Assembly (NCBI GenBank): GCA_009829735.1
Contig: CM020620.1
Coordinates: 26,320,951 to 26,384,950, forward strand
DNA length: 64,000 nucleotides
Origin: Pyropia yezoensis
Taxonomy: Eukaryota; Rhodophyta; Bangiophyceae; Bangiales; Bangiaceae
Direction of reading: 5' to 3'
Both the position numbers and the translations under genes were made by a program. This document shows, in pieces, positions 29,959 through 40,235 of this stretch. The stretch's first letter is position 1. Each line of letters begins with the position of its first letter. The notes beneath the pieces were generated by a model. It worked only from the letters and a program-made list of their open reading frames with translations, had not been told where the DNA came from and did not search any database.

Positions 29959-31080
29959 ATGGCGTTCATCACCCCCGCTGCTGCCGCATCCGTGACCGCC
30001 CGCGTGGCGGCGAGGCCCGCCGTTATCGGCGCCCGCGCCACCGCCTTTGCTGGTGCCGCCGTGGCGCCGACGTCGCGGCGGTCGGTCGTCCGCGCCGCCC
30101 CGGCGGCCCTTCGGATGGCGCAGAGCGGGGAGACCCTGGAGGAGTTCCTGGCTGGGTCGGACCCCAAGCTGGCCAAGTGCGTTGCCGCCATGTTCGCATC
30201 TTGCAAGGAGGTGGCCTACAAGATCCGCACGGCCTCGTGCGACAAGATGGCCTGCTTCAACGACTTTGGTGACGAGCAGCTGGCGATTGATATGCTGGCG
30301 GACAAGATCATCTTTGACAACCTGGAGGCGTCGGGCGTTGTCGCCACCGCCTCGTCGGAGGAGGTCCCCAAGGAGGTGACTATCACCGCCGGTGCACCGT
30401 ACTCGGTTGCGTTTGACCCGCTCGATGGGTCGTCTATCATTGACACCAACTTCACCGTCGGCACCATCTTTGGCGTGTGGCCTGGTGACAAGCTGGTGGG
30501 CACGACGGGTCGCGAGCTGGTTGCCGGCGGCATGGTCCTGTACGGTCCCCGCACGACTGTCACGCTGGCCATGGACGGCGTTGAGGGTGCGCACGAGTTC
30601 CTCCTCATTGACGACTTTTCCTCGCGCCATGGCTCGTGGGTGCACACTGCCACCTTCACGTCGGTCAACGAGGGCAAGCTGTACGCCCCTGGAAACCTGC
30701 GCGCCGCTGAGGACAACCCGGGCTACGCCGACCTCATCGACTACTACCGCAAGGAGAAGTTCCAGCTGCGCTACTCGGGCGGCATGGTCGGTGACGTGAA
30801 CCAGATCCTTGTCAAGGGCAAGGGCGTCTTCTGCAACCCGTCTTCCCCGTCGGCCAAGGCCAAGCTTCGCCTGCTGTACGAGGTTGCCCCGATTGGCTAC
30901 GTTATGGAGAAGGCGGGCGCCAAGTCCTCGGATGGCTCAGGGTCGGTGCTGGACATTAAGGTGCAGACCACTGAGGACCGGAGCCAGGTGTGCTACGGGT
31001 CTGCGGGCGAGGTCGCTCGCTTTGAGCAGATGGTAGGGAAGAAGGTCGAGATGAACGCGACCGTGGACACCACGGCTTAG
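29959..31080 (+). CDS. SBPase: Sedoheptulose-1,7-bisphosphatase, plastid Calvin-cycle enzyme
   Basis: The enzyme dephosphorylates sedoheptulose 1,7-bisphosphate in the regenerative phase of the Calvin cycle. It has 373 residues. Residues 1-50 form a transit peptide (Ala/Arg/Ser-rich, ending near RAAPAALRMAQ). The catalytic FBPase/SBPase motifs are SVAFDPLDGSSI and NFTVGTIFGVWPGDKL; the substrate-binding block is GGMVGDVNQIL. A CX4C pair (Cys94 and Cys99 in SCDKMACF) is in the place of the thioredoxin-regulated pair of plant SBPase, so light/redox control is likely. SBPase rather than FBPase is chosen from FGDEQLAIDMLADK, NFTVGTIFG and the lack of the FBPase-type regulatory loop. ATG 29959 is in strong context; there is no intron. 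Confidence 0.92.
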   Translation: MAFITPAAAASVTARVAARPAVIGARATAFAGAAVAPTSRRSVVRAAPAALRMAQSGETLEEFLAGSDPKLAKCVAAMFASCKEVAYKIRTASCDKMACFNDFGDEQLAIDMLADKIIFDNLEASGVVATASSEEVPKEVTITAGAPYSVAFDPLDGSSIIDTNFTVGTIFGVWPGDKLVGTTGRELVAGGMVLYGPRTTVTLAMDGVEGAHEFLLIDDFSSRHGSWVHTATFTSVNEGKLYAPGNLRAAEDNPGYADLIDYYRKEKFQLRYSGGMVGDVNQILVKGKGVFCNPSSPSAKAKLRLLYEVAPIGYVMEKAGAKSSDGSGSVLDIKVQTTEDRSQVCYGSAGEVARFEQMVGKKVEMNATVDTTA

Positions 31081-31330
31081 GGAGGGGAGACCCATCTCGA
31101 CTTTTTTTCTTTATTCCTTTTTCTCTCTGGATTTTAGGCATCCATTGATGCGAGCACGCATTGCGTCTGCCTGCTTGCACGCGCTGGCGTTGCCTCTGTC
31201 CGATAGAAGTTGAGCGCAACCATCAGTCGTTGGTCTGCAGCGCTTAGAAAACGCGATGGTCCGCCTGCTCGAAAAAAACGCGTCTTTCGAGGACATTGTC
31301 TTTGCGCGATGATATTCTCTCGTGCGTATG

Positions 31331-32574
31331 TAGGCTTGGGTGTCACATGCCCAAAACCCGCACGTGACGTGCGATCACGCCCGATCACGTCCGATCACGG
31401 CGTAGTCACGCCGTTTTCAGCGCGCCTGACGCGCAAAGTAGCCCACATGCCCATGTCTATAGTTTGTGTTGATTTATAATGCACTGTATGACATACTGGA
31501 TCACACCTCCGGGTCACCTCGTACTTACTGATCGCGTCTTGCAGGTACCACAAGGAGTTGAAGACTTTGCTCAGCAGCACACCTGTCGCCGTGGTCCGCC
31601 TACCGCACAGTTTACTCACGCCTGCCCGCGCAGGCGGCGCGCGTGGCCGATGGACGGCTCCCCACCCGTCGGGGGTGAGGAGGGCGGCGAGGGAGCGGCG
31701 GAAGGAGGGGGAGTGCGAGCCGCTCGTTGAGCACACGCGCGTAGAGGGTGGTGGGGAGGCGGGGGAGGTGGGGACGGACGCCGACCGCAACCACCCGCAG
31801 GCGCCGCCGCTGCCACCTACACCACCGCTGCAACCATTGCCTCCACCGCTGCCGCTGCCGCAGCCACCACCACCACCGCTGCTGCCACCACCGTTGCCGC
31901 AACCACCGTCGTTCCTATCCCAAGCGGAAGGGATCCGTCTGGTGGAGGCAGAGAGGGCCCAGCAGCAAGAGCAGCACCCCCGACGCCGCTGCTGCTGGCC
32001 GGGGGCGACCTGGCGCGCCCCGCTAGCGGCTCGCCGCTGCCACGGCCTCCTCGGTCGCGGTCACCGCCACCGCCACCGCTGCCGCTGCTGCCGGGGCTGC
32101 AGCTTCCACTGTTGTAACCGCTGCTTCTGCCACCACCGTCGCCACTGACGCCGCTGCCGCCGCTTCCACCGCTGCCGCCGCCGCTTCCACCACCGCCGCC
32201 GCAGCTACTACCGGAGCAATATCTGCCAGCGGACGCGACGGCGCACGCTACCTGTGCCGCAGCGGCTACCGGTGGCATAGGCGCCGCCGTCGGGTGCGCA
32301 TCGCCGAAGCGGACGCGGAGCGTGGTCAGCGGTGTGCTGCGCTCTGCATCCCCATGGCGGAGGACCACGGCCAGGAGGGCAGAGCCACTACAATTCGGGC
32401 CCATAACCTTATGAGATGTATATAATATTTGTGTCGTATACTCAACTCCTAATCACGTCCCCAATCACGCGTTTTCTAGCCGCGCGTGACGTGTGATCAC
32501 GCGCTAAATCAAACATGAGATCACGCAAAACACGTAACTGTACATCACGTGCGGCGCGGTGATACCCAAGCCTA
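31331..32574. mobile_element. Non-autonomous DNA transposon with TA flanks and ATCACG subterminal repeats
   Basis: GGCTTGGGTGTCAC at 31333 is mirrored by GTGATACCCAAGCC ending at 32572, each flanked outside by TA. Inside both ends short direct and inverted repeats of GATCACG/CGTGATC and CACGTGAC occur many times (31360-31440 and 32450-32555). The middle (about 31560-32400) is GC-rich with (CCGCCACCG)n-like repeats and no recognised transposase. Length is about 1.24 kb. The TA target would suit Tc1/mariner-like mobilisation, but this is inference. Confidence 0.65.
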
Positions 32575-32581
32575 AACCTTC

Positions 32582-32755
32582 GTATACGGGAAAAACGGGG
32601 GCCATTCTCCGTTTACGGGAGAAAGGGGGTAATCCTCCATGTACGGAAGAAAGGGTCACTCTCCGCTCATGGAAGAAAGGGGTAATTCTCCGCTCACGGA
32701 AAAAATGGGACATATCTCCGTATTCGGAAAAAGGGGAGCAATTCTCCGTGTGACT
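32582..32755. repeat. Tandem array of about six 27-29 bp hairpin units
   Basis: Units of the type ATTCTCCGTTTACGGGAGAA plus a GGGG-containing tail repeat about six times with drift. Each contains an inverted pair (CTCCG/CGGAG) with a 4-base loop. The array starts only a few bases outside the right end of the preceding transposon. Confidence 0.75.
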
Positions 32756-35459
32756 CGTGCGCGATTATGAAAAGCGCACTGCAGGAAGGCAAAAGAGATG
32801 AGCCTGGCAGGACGCTCCGATTCCCTCGAACCTGCAGTCTCTCGATTTGGAATCGAGCGCGGTGATTGGTTGTACTAGCCAATTTTGCCACAGGCCCTCG
32901 ATGACGGCGGCGTTATCATTGTGACTATGATCGGAATACAACAGTGTGTCTACATCAACGATGCGTATCGTCATATGTGGCAGGCAGTGAAGTCGGCAGA
33001 GCTGACGCCTTCAGGATTTCCGTCGTGTTTCTGCGCGCTCTCTGGTTCGCCGTGGGGCACTGCTTTCGTACATAGTGCGCTGTCCGCGCCGGTGGCCACA
33101 CCCCGGCTTCGATATTCAACGCTCCTCTCTCCTGAAAGGTGGTGCGCGCGAGACGCGCTTTGTTGACGTCGGAGCGGGTAGTACCGGTACGAGACCTTTG
33201 GTCATCTTGTATTCACACTAGTCGCAGCATCTACGCGGCAGAGCTAAAGCTTTAGGCAGTGGAAGAGGCGACTACGCTGGTGGTGCCGCTGATCGCTCTA
33301 GGATTTCACGGGATCCTTGGAGCGCCTTCCGCTGCAGAGGACAACTGGGCGCCTATGGTTGCTCGTTGCCTCAAGGCCCGATGGCCTGTGTGTCTTACTG
33401 TTTTTAATCATGAGACGAACGTCAACTATGATAGCCGTCACTGAGTTTGGGGTCCCCCGAGGCTTATGGCAAGAAAGCAACTGATTACTCGTGTGTTCCC
33501 CGATGGAAGTACAACTGTTGCAATCGAGGTAGCCCATTCCTCGAGTCCCATCCGGTGCTGGACAAACTGCGCGACAGCGGTGGCGGTGATAACGCTCGCG
33601 GTACCGCCAGTGGTAGCTCCGGCACTGTCGCCGCTGGTGGCACCGTATTGGCGGGAGTGACGGCGCGCAGTAGCGCAGCGACGGCCCTCACGTGGTAAGC
33701 GCCGGCGAGGTAGAAGTGGCCGTCGCCTGCACTTCCTTCGCGGGGGCGCTGGATGGGAAGAGCTTGCTTACGGCCGGCCACAGTCACCGTGGCCACTCAC
33801 GTTGGCAGCGGCGGGGTGGTTGCGGCGGCAGCAGCAGTGAGCCCAGTGACCGTCCACCAGGCAGGGCATCAGTTGCGCCGCAGCTGCGGTGCGAGGTCTG
33901 CTCGCCTTATGGACGGCCGAGTCGTAGAAGTGCACCTACCTGTCCGCCGCCGAGCGGCGGCTGCAGCCAGACTTGACCGCCGTGGCCGCAACGGTCGTGG
34001 CCGATGCGGTGGTGCGGGTTGCAGTGGTCACCGCGGCTGCGTTTGCACCGCTGTGGTACCTCCTCAGAGAAACACCCAAGCAGTGATACAAACCAACGGC
34101 TGGTGGCCCGTGCCAGAGTTCGCGTCCTCCGCGTGCACACCCCCCGTCCTCCCCGGCCCTGGCCCGCTGCGACACCGTACAGCCCATGCCGCGCGGTCCG
34201 CCGCCGCCGCCGCCGCCGCATATCGCCCCCACCACCGCGGTCACGCACTCCCCCAGCGGCTACACTGCGGCGGTCCACACCGACACCGCCGCTGCCGACG
34301 CCACCGCCACCGCCTGCAGTCGCTGGGGGGTGGGGGGTGGGGGGGGGGGGCAGAGGGACCCGCGCTCAACCCGAAACGGTCGCAACCGCCCCCCGGCCTG
34401 GCTGAGCACCCCTACACCGGTCGAGGTGGACAGCATGGCGGGGACACAGGGCGGCGGCGGATGCTCGCGACGCCGGGCGTCGGGCAGTCGCGGGTGCCCC
34501 CCACCCCATCCCCGACATCATGTGTCCCCTCAACGACGCGGTAGCGGCCCCCCCTCCAGCCACCGGCGCGGCCGTTGTGCGCCTCTCCACGCGTTCCGCG
34601 ACCGGGGCTCCCCTCGGGCCCCCCCCTTATGGTCATGGGGAAGCAGACGCGGGATGGCGTCCAATCTTGCCAGCTGCGCTGCACCCGTAGGATAGCCCCC
34701 CTACACTGCCCCTTGCCCACCGCGCGACCGCCCGCCCGCCCGCGGCGTGCGCTCTCCAGCGCCGGGCGCGGGCTGCGGCCGGGCGGCCACTCAGACGCCC
34801 TCGGGGGTAACGCCCACCCCGCGTGGGCGGGCAGGCCCTCCACGAGCGGTGGGGATGGCCGCGGCGCGCCGGGGGGGGGGAGGGGGCGGTGGGAGTTTGG
34901 GGGGGGCTGCTAAGACCACGGCTACCGCCGCGGCCACCACGGGTGGCGGCTACGCGGGGGCCAGGGAAGCCGGTGGGGGTGGCGCGTCACAAAGGTGTAG
35001 GACGGGAGTGAAGTGTTCTTTTTCTCTGTTTTTTCACGCTGCGCACCCCAAACGATGGCACATGACACGTATCGCACCCGCGGCGCTTCACGCGGGCACT
35101 CTATGGAGCCCTGTACTCTCTGGTGTCCCCCGTCCCTCCCACGATGGGAGCCCCGTCCCTTTGACCAGCGCTGATCCAGTGCCTCGACTATCCACCTTGA
35201 GCCGCCTGCGTGGCCGGCCATGCCGTCTGGCCGCGGGGCGGGCGCCCATCCAGCGCGGCGGTGGCGCAGAGAGGGTCTTGGGGCGAGCTCATTGGGCGGT
35301 GCGGGCATGGAGCGGCTTGCCTTCTGTGGCCGGGTGGGCGGCTTGGCCGTGGCCAAGCGGTCGGCCGCCAAGCCCGTTGGCGGCGGTCACGCCCGCCGCC
35401 CAAGATGCACTGGCGGCGCTTGGCGCCACCCCCTTTTGGCCCCAGTGCCTCGGCGCTCG
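32756..35459. other. No recognised gene
   Basis: 32756-33700 has moderate GC with short ORFs only. 33700-35459 is GC-rich with low-complexity open frames on both strands and a G run near 34337-34352. I see no protein family, tRNA or repeat structure that I can support. Confidence 0.5.
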
Positions 35460-36140
35460 TCACCATGGGACGAGCCGCCGCGGCGTCGGTGGGGCGGCCA
35501 CGCTGCCCCGTGCGGCCGTCGCGGGTGGTGGCCAGCCCGTGGGGGCCCGCCGTGCGCGCGGGCCGTCCCGGCGGGGCGCCGCACTGGCCACCCGCCGTGC
35601 CGCCGCGGCGGCCACCACGTCGGCCGCACACAGGGGGCAGCTGGCGCGGACGGCCAGCCACGCGGTAATGCAGCGGCGATGGTAGGGGTGGCCACACGCC
35701 AGCACCGTCGGGCACGCGCCGTTGGCACACTGGCAAATGACGCACAGCCCCGTCTCTGGGGCGTCGACGCCGCCGCCGGCGTCGGTGGCGTCGTCGTCGG
35801 CGGCGGCGGCGCCAGCGCTGTCGGCACCGCCGCCGTCGGCTACCCCGCCGGCGGCGACGTCGTCACGGGGGGGGCGCGTCGTCGGCCGCGCCACGTGGTC
35901 TGCCGCCACGGCGGTCGTGGCCGCGGCGTCGCGGACCGCGGCGGCCGCGGCGGCGGCGCAGCCGCCGTCGGCCGCGGCGGGCGGCGCTGAGGGGGGTGGC
36001 CCCCACACCGACAGGCGGCGGCGCAGCGCCAGCACGGGCGCGGCCATCAGGGCAACGAGCGTCAGGGCGGCGAGTGCGCCCGCGAGCGCCGTTAGACGGG
36101 CGCCCATAGGGACCGCGGCGGTGATGCGGGAGGCCTTCAT
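35460..36140 (-). CDS. Membrane-anchored RING-H2 finger protein (probable E3 ubiquitin ligase)
   Basis: A 226-residue protein with one N-terminal membrane segment (about residues 12-36: ARLTALAGALAALTLVALM and on) followed by a basic RRRLSVW stop-transfer and an Ala/Asp-rich linker. A RING-H2 domain of C3H2C3 order follows at about 135-175: CVIC, ACGHPYHRRC and CPLC, with two His in positions 4 and 5. This ATL-like layout is typical of plant and algal RING-H2 ligases that pair with E2 enzymes at membranes. The tail is Ala/Arg/Pro-rich. Start is ATG 36140 (MKASRITAAVPMG); the open frame upstream is low complexity. Confidence 0.8.
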   Translation of the reverse strand: MKASRITAAVPMGARLTALAGALAALTLVALMAAPVLALRRRLSVWGPPPSAPPAAADGGCAAAAAAAVRDAAATTAVAADHVARPTTRPPRDDVAAGGVADGGGADSAGAAAADDDATDAGGGVDAPETGLCVICQCANGACPTVLACGHPYHRRCITAWLAVRASCPLCAADVVAAAAARRVASAAPRRDGPRARRAPTGWPPPATAARGSVAAPPTPRRLVPW

Positions 36141-37342
36141 GGTCGGTTGGGCCGAGCGATGCGTCGGGGAGGGAAGTGAATGCGGGGGGGGGGGGGGGGG
36201 GGGGGAGGGAGGATACGAGGAGGAGGGACAGTGGCAGCGGTAGAAGGCGGCAGTGTTGATGATGGTCGTGGTCGTGGCGGCGGCGCGCGTGGGGTGGATG
36301 GAGAGGGCGTGAGGAGGAAGCGACGGCTGTTGTCCATACGCGACAGCGCAGGTCTTACGCCGGCTGTTGCCAGCAAGGGCGTGGGCGACCTGCCGGCCAC
36401 CTGGGGCTCTTCCCACAGCTGTTGCGCGCCTCTGCCCTGCTCTTCCTCCGCACCACACCAGTGGTCTGCAGTGCAGCTGCGTGTCCATCATGCACACGTA
36501 GATACGTTTGCACTACAGAGGGGGGGAGGGGGGGGGGATGTGCACAGGGGCGGTGACGCAAGAGAGGGAGCGTCCGTCTCCTGTGCCCCAGACCAGCTGT
36601 CGCGGTCGCCCGCCGCGGAGCAGCCTCAACGGAGCGGGGTGGGGTGCAAAAAACGGGCACCATCAACGAGGGGCCACCAGCCCCTGTGCTGCTGGTGCGC
36701 GCTGTGCGGGGACCGCGGGGGCGCCGCCGCAGCCGCCCATACTGCTGGCCGTTCTGTGGACTGCCGCAGAGCAAAGGAGCTGGGCGGGGGGGGAGCGCAA
36801 CAGGGAGGGGAGGCGCTGCGCAAGAGAGGGGCCCTCCCCCCCCCCCCCATGGAGGGGGGGGGGGTGGGCGGGTGGGTGGGAAGCGGCGGCGGCGATGGGC
36901 GGCGGGCGGGGCGGAGACGAGGTGGCAGGGGGGGGGGGGAGGCGGAAGGGGGGGGTGGAGCGGCGTCGCCGCAAAGAGGGGGCCGCCCATTTGGGCAGCG
37001 GCGGTGGCGGTGGCCAGCTACAGGGAGGGACGCGCTCTTGTTACGCGCATCATGGCGGGGGGGGGGGGGGGGGACACTGGCGGCGTGCCGCGGCGCGGCA
37101 GGGAGGGGGACAGCTCAGCGGCCAGCGAGGCCACGGCGCTGGCCCCACCCCGCCGGCAGGCCAACTGCGCCGACCCCGTCCCCCCCCCCCCAAACTGGGA
37201 CCCGGGGGCGGCTGCTGTCTACCCCCGCCGACCCGCGCACGTGCCTCCTCCTCTGCCAGGCTGGCCCGCGGCTGGCGGCCGCGGTGGCGGGTGGGCAGGA
37301 AATGACGGGGGGCCAGCGACGCTCGTGGGGGGAAGCGGGGGG

Positions 37343-37376
<34 letters not shown>

Positions 37377-37406
37377 GGGGGGAAAGGCCGTCGCTGCTGC
37401 AGCTCC

Positions 37407-37516
37407 GCGCCGCCGTGCCGCCGTTGCTGATCCGCGCCGCCGTGCCGCCGTTGCTGATCCGCGCCGCCGTGCCGCCGTTGCTGATCCGCGCCGCCGTGCC
37501 GCCGTCGCTGACGCAC
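37407..37516. repeat. 27-bp tandem repeat, about four units
   Basis: The unit GCCGCCGTGCCGCCGTTGCT plus GATCCGC repeats with almost no change for three units and then diverges in the fourth. It is a multiple of three, so it keeps frames open on both strands (AAVPPLLIR on plus, RRRGSATAA on minus). Confidence 0.85.
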
Positions 37517-39072
37517 CGCGCGGCGCCTGCCCCGGCAGCGATGGCGTCGGCGGGGTGGTCCACCGCCGCCGCAGCAACGGCCGACAGATGCCAACGAAAA
37601 CCATAGACAAGGATCCGCGTTATGTACAAATCCCAAGATCCAGACGAAGTCGGGTAGGCTCGGGTGCCATGCACATATGGTACGTTGCACAAAAAAGATA
37701 CATCCATGTTCTTCTCCGCTCGGGCGCGGGCAGGACACCGGCTGTGACGAGGTCCACGGCTCCTATGCTGACAGAAGGATCACAGAGGTCCATGCGAACT
37801 CATGAGGTTCCTGGGTCTCCTGGCTGGTGCACCGCTCTCAGGGACACCCTGGGTGGACCGGTTGCTTGCGACCCTGAAATGGGGACTGCCTTTTCGGATT
37901 GTTTTGCTCGTCTCGGGGGTCGGACCGGGCCCATGTCCTAACTGAGGCATGGAAGAGGGGTGGTCGATTTTGGGGAAGAGCCGGGGGGCACCAGAAGGCC
38001 ATTGTTTTGAGAATATTTTTCCGTGCCCGGGTCCCCGTTCTTGAGAGGGACGTTCGTGGGGTAAATGTTCCATGTCATGGGCTCGTTTGATTGGTATACG
38101 AAGAAGCCTGGTACACATGTGTACCATGCCCTTTCGGGCACGATCGGCAGGTGCCCCGCACACCTCCTCATGAGGCGGTCTCCCCCCCCCCTGCCTCTCC
38201 TGTTCCCCTCTCCTGGTCCAGGCACCTCGGGGAGACAACCCCCCCCAGCCCTCTACCCTCCGCGGCGGTCCCTCATGCGGGGACTTGGGCGGGTCCACCT
38301 TCGGCGAACGGAGCGCGGTGCGGGAGGGTGTGCCCAGATGGGTGCGTAGGCGCTAACAGTGCGCGGCCCCAGGGAGCAAGGGGGAAGACGTCGCGCGCAT
38401 GAGGGGCGTGGGGGGGGGGGGCATGGTTCATGTGAGAAGGGGCGCGAGTGCACGAGAAGCCTTGGTGCTTTTTAGCTTGTCGGGCTGATCGCCACCGCCC
38501 CTCCCGAGGGTCCCTCAAAGTCGGTCCCCACGATACCTTGCGCCATTCCAACACCAGATTCTCCCCCCTCCCGCTGCACCAGAAGTACCCCGCCCCGCCG
38601 CGCATATCCCTACTGCCCATTGGTGCCGCCGCGCCCGACCCCCTGCGCCCGCAACAGAAAAAAAAAAAGCCTGCGCAGGCGCGGGCACCGGCGCTGGTGG
38701 CGCAAGCACCACCGCCACTACAGCCGCCGCCGCCCACTCCACTCCAGGTGTAACAGTGACTTTACCTCGCCCGTCTTCCCCTCACGCAGACGAACACGAG
38801 CCCCGTACCCTCATCCAGCTATCAATTCTCTCGCCATCGCCGCAGATGCCCGCGCCCAAAAACGCGTGACCGGACTCCCCTCAACGAAGCAATCAACGTC
38901 CTCTCCCCGCCCCTCGCCAAAAACGGACGCCACCGCCCCTTACAACGCTCTCCCTGCGGCCTAAGCGCGGCTGCCGCCACCACACCCCTCAGCCCAAACA
39001 CCGACCTCACAGTCCCCAACGACTGGCCCCCCCCTCACGAAGCGCCACCATCGTCCCCCCGCCCTCCCCCTG

Positions 39073-39305
39073 AAACCGTCCCCGCGGCCACCTGCCCCCC
39101 TCCCCCCCACTCCCCCCGACACCTGCGCCACCATTGCCCCCCCCGTAAAAACGTAGCCACAGTCGCATGTGGCCTGCCCCCACCACACCAAACCGTCCAC
39201 GCGACCGCCTGCCGCCCACTCCCCCCCCCCGCTGAACACTCTCGCCGCCACTACCCCCCCAAAAACACGTCGCCACAGCCGCCTGTGGCCTGCCCGCCGT
39301 CGCGG
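39073..39305. repeat. Degenerate tandem repeat of about 116 bp
   Basis: AAACCGTC at 39073 and 39190, and TGTGGCCTGCCC at about 39169 and 39285, mark two units 116-117 bp apart. A more diverged unit may precede them from about 38955. The units are C-rich. Confidence 0.6.
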
Positions 39306-39639
39306 CCGCCTCGGCGGCCGCCGCGGCGGCCGCCGTGACAGCCGTGTAGGCGTTGGTCGCCGCCGCCGCCGCGGAGGCCGCCGCCGCGGAGGCCGCCGTC
39401 GCCATCGCCACCGCCGCGGTCACGACCGACGCCGCGTCGGCCGCTGCGGCATGCTTCACAGGCACCACGGTAGGCGGGGTGGCCGCCACGGCGGGCAACG
39501 GCACTGGCGGGGCGACGGCCATCACCCCCTCGGCTACCGCGCCCGCGGTCGCAACCGACTCCTCCTGTACCGTCGCCGTCGCAATCGCCGCCGCCGTCTT
39601 CTCCCTCCCCTGCACCGCAAACTCGTCGTCGTCGCCGCC

Positions 39640-39687
39640 GCCGCCCTCGTCGCCGTCGCTGTCCTTGCCGCCGTGACCGTCGCCGCC

Positions 39688-39718
<31 letters not shown>

Positions 39719-39764
39719 CCGCTGCCGCCGCTGCCGCCGCTGCTACCGTTGCCGTCGCTGTCGC

Positions 39765-39796
<32 letters not shown>

Positions 39797-39817
39797 CTGT
39801 CGTCGTCCTCGTCGCTT

Positions 39818-39850
<33 letters not shown>

Positions 39851-39860
39851 ACGTCCCCAC
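39640..39860. repeat. (GCC/GTC)n trinucleotide tract
   Basis: Long runs of CGCCGCCGC and GTCGTCGCC-type trinucleotides. On the minus strand they read as poly-Gly then Asp-Gly-Asp-Asp, which explains the open frame across them. Confidence 0.8.
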
Positions 39861-40120
39861 CGTCGTCGACGCCGACCACGGCACCAGCCCCACCCCCCGT
39901 GTCGCGGCCCCCCCACCGAGCGTGCCCCCCTCCGGCTGTCCCGCTTGATGAGCACGCTTGCTGCGGTTTCCCGGATGGGATCCACCGCGCCCCTTGTTGG
40001 GCCCATTACACCGGGTCATACCGTGAAGGCACCTGATTGGCGCAGGCCCGTGGCCCGAAGGTTCTCGGAGGCTTGAGAGAAGTATGCTCGATGTATCTTT
40101 TTAGTGCAACGTACCATATA

Positions 40121-40235
40121 GTGCGTCCCGTAAATAGTAGACGTGCACGTGTCGTGATCATGTCAAATATCGGGAACTGGACCAATCAAACCCACACTGC
40201 ACGACCTGTGCACGTCCACTTTTTACGGGACGCAC
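40121..40235 (-). mobile_element. 115-bp MITE
   Basis: Both ends are intact (GTGCGTCCCGTAAATAG and TTTTTACGGGACGCAC). The left flank is TATA and the right is AATA, consistent with a TA target duplication once the outermost TA/AA bases are counted in the element. Internal orientation is as in the 11499 and 51295 copies. Confidence 0.9.

Larger units (their letters stand above)
36141..40120. other. Low-complexity and G-run rich region, no supported gene
   Basis: 36180-37380 is dominated by G runs (up to about 30 G near 37345-37374) and purine-rich DNA. 37600-38450 is less biased but has no recognised ORF; it contains an 18-bp perfect palindrome at 38109-38126. 38640-40000 is C-rich with degenerate tandem repeats. 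Long open frames here encode Gly, Pro, Asp or Ala runs; the one at 39879-39007 (minus, Asp/Gly then Ala-rich) is best explained by trinucleotide repeats. Confidence 0.5.

Noticed and set aside
32805-32880. Possible tRNA-Trp on the minus strand (CTCGA-TTCCAAA-TCGAG arm with CCA anticodon, then GGTTCGAGG)
   Set aside because: The anticodon arm fits, but the T-stem does not pair, and no D-arm or acceptor stem can be formed; chance similarity or a distant relic.
36180-37606. Several long Gly/Arg/Pro ORFs on both strands
   Set aside because: They come from G/C homopolymers and a 27-bp repeat; no conserved motif and uncertain run lengths.
39007-39879. 290-codon minus-strand ORF, Asp/Gly-rich then Ala-rich
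   Set aside because: Its composition is explained by trinucleotide tracts and a 116-bp tandem repeat; no domain, and other frames are open over the same stretch.
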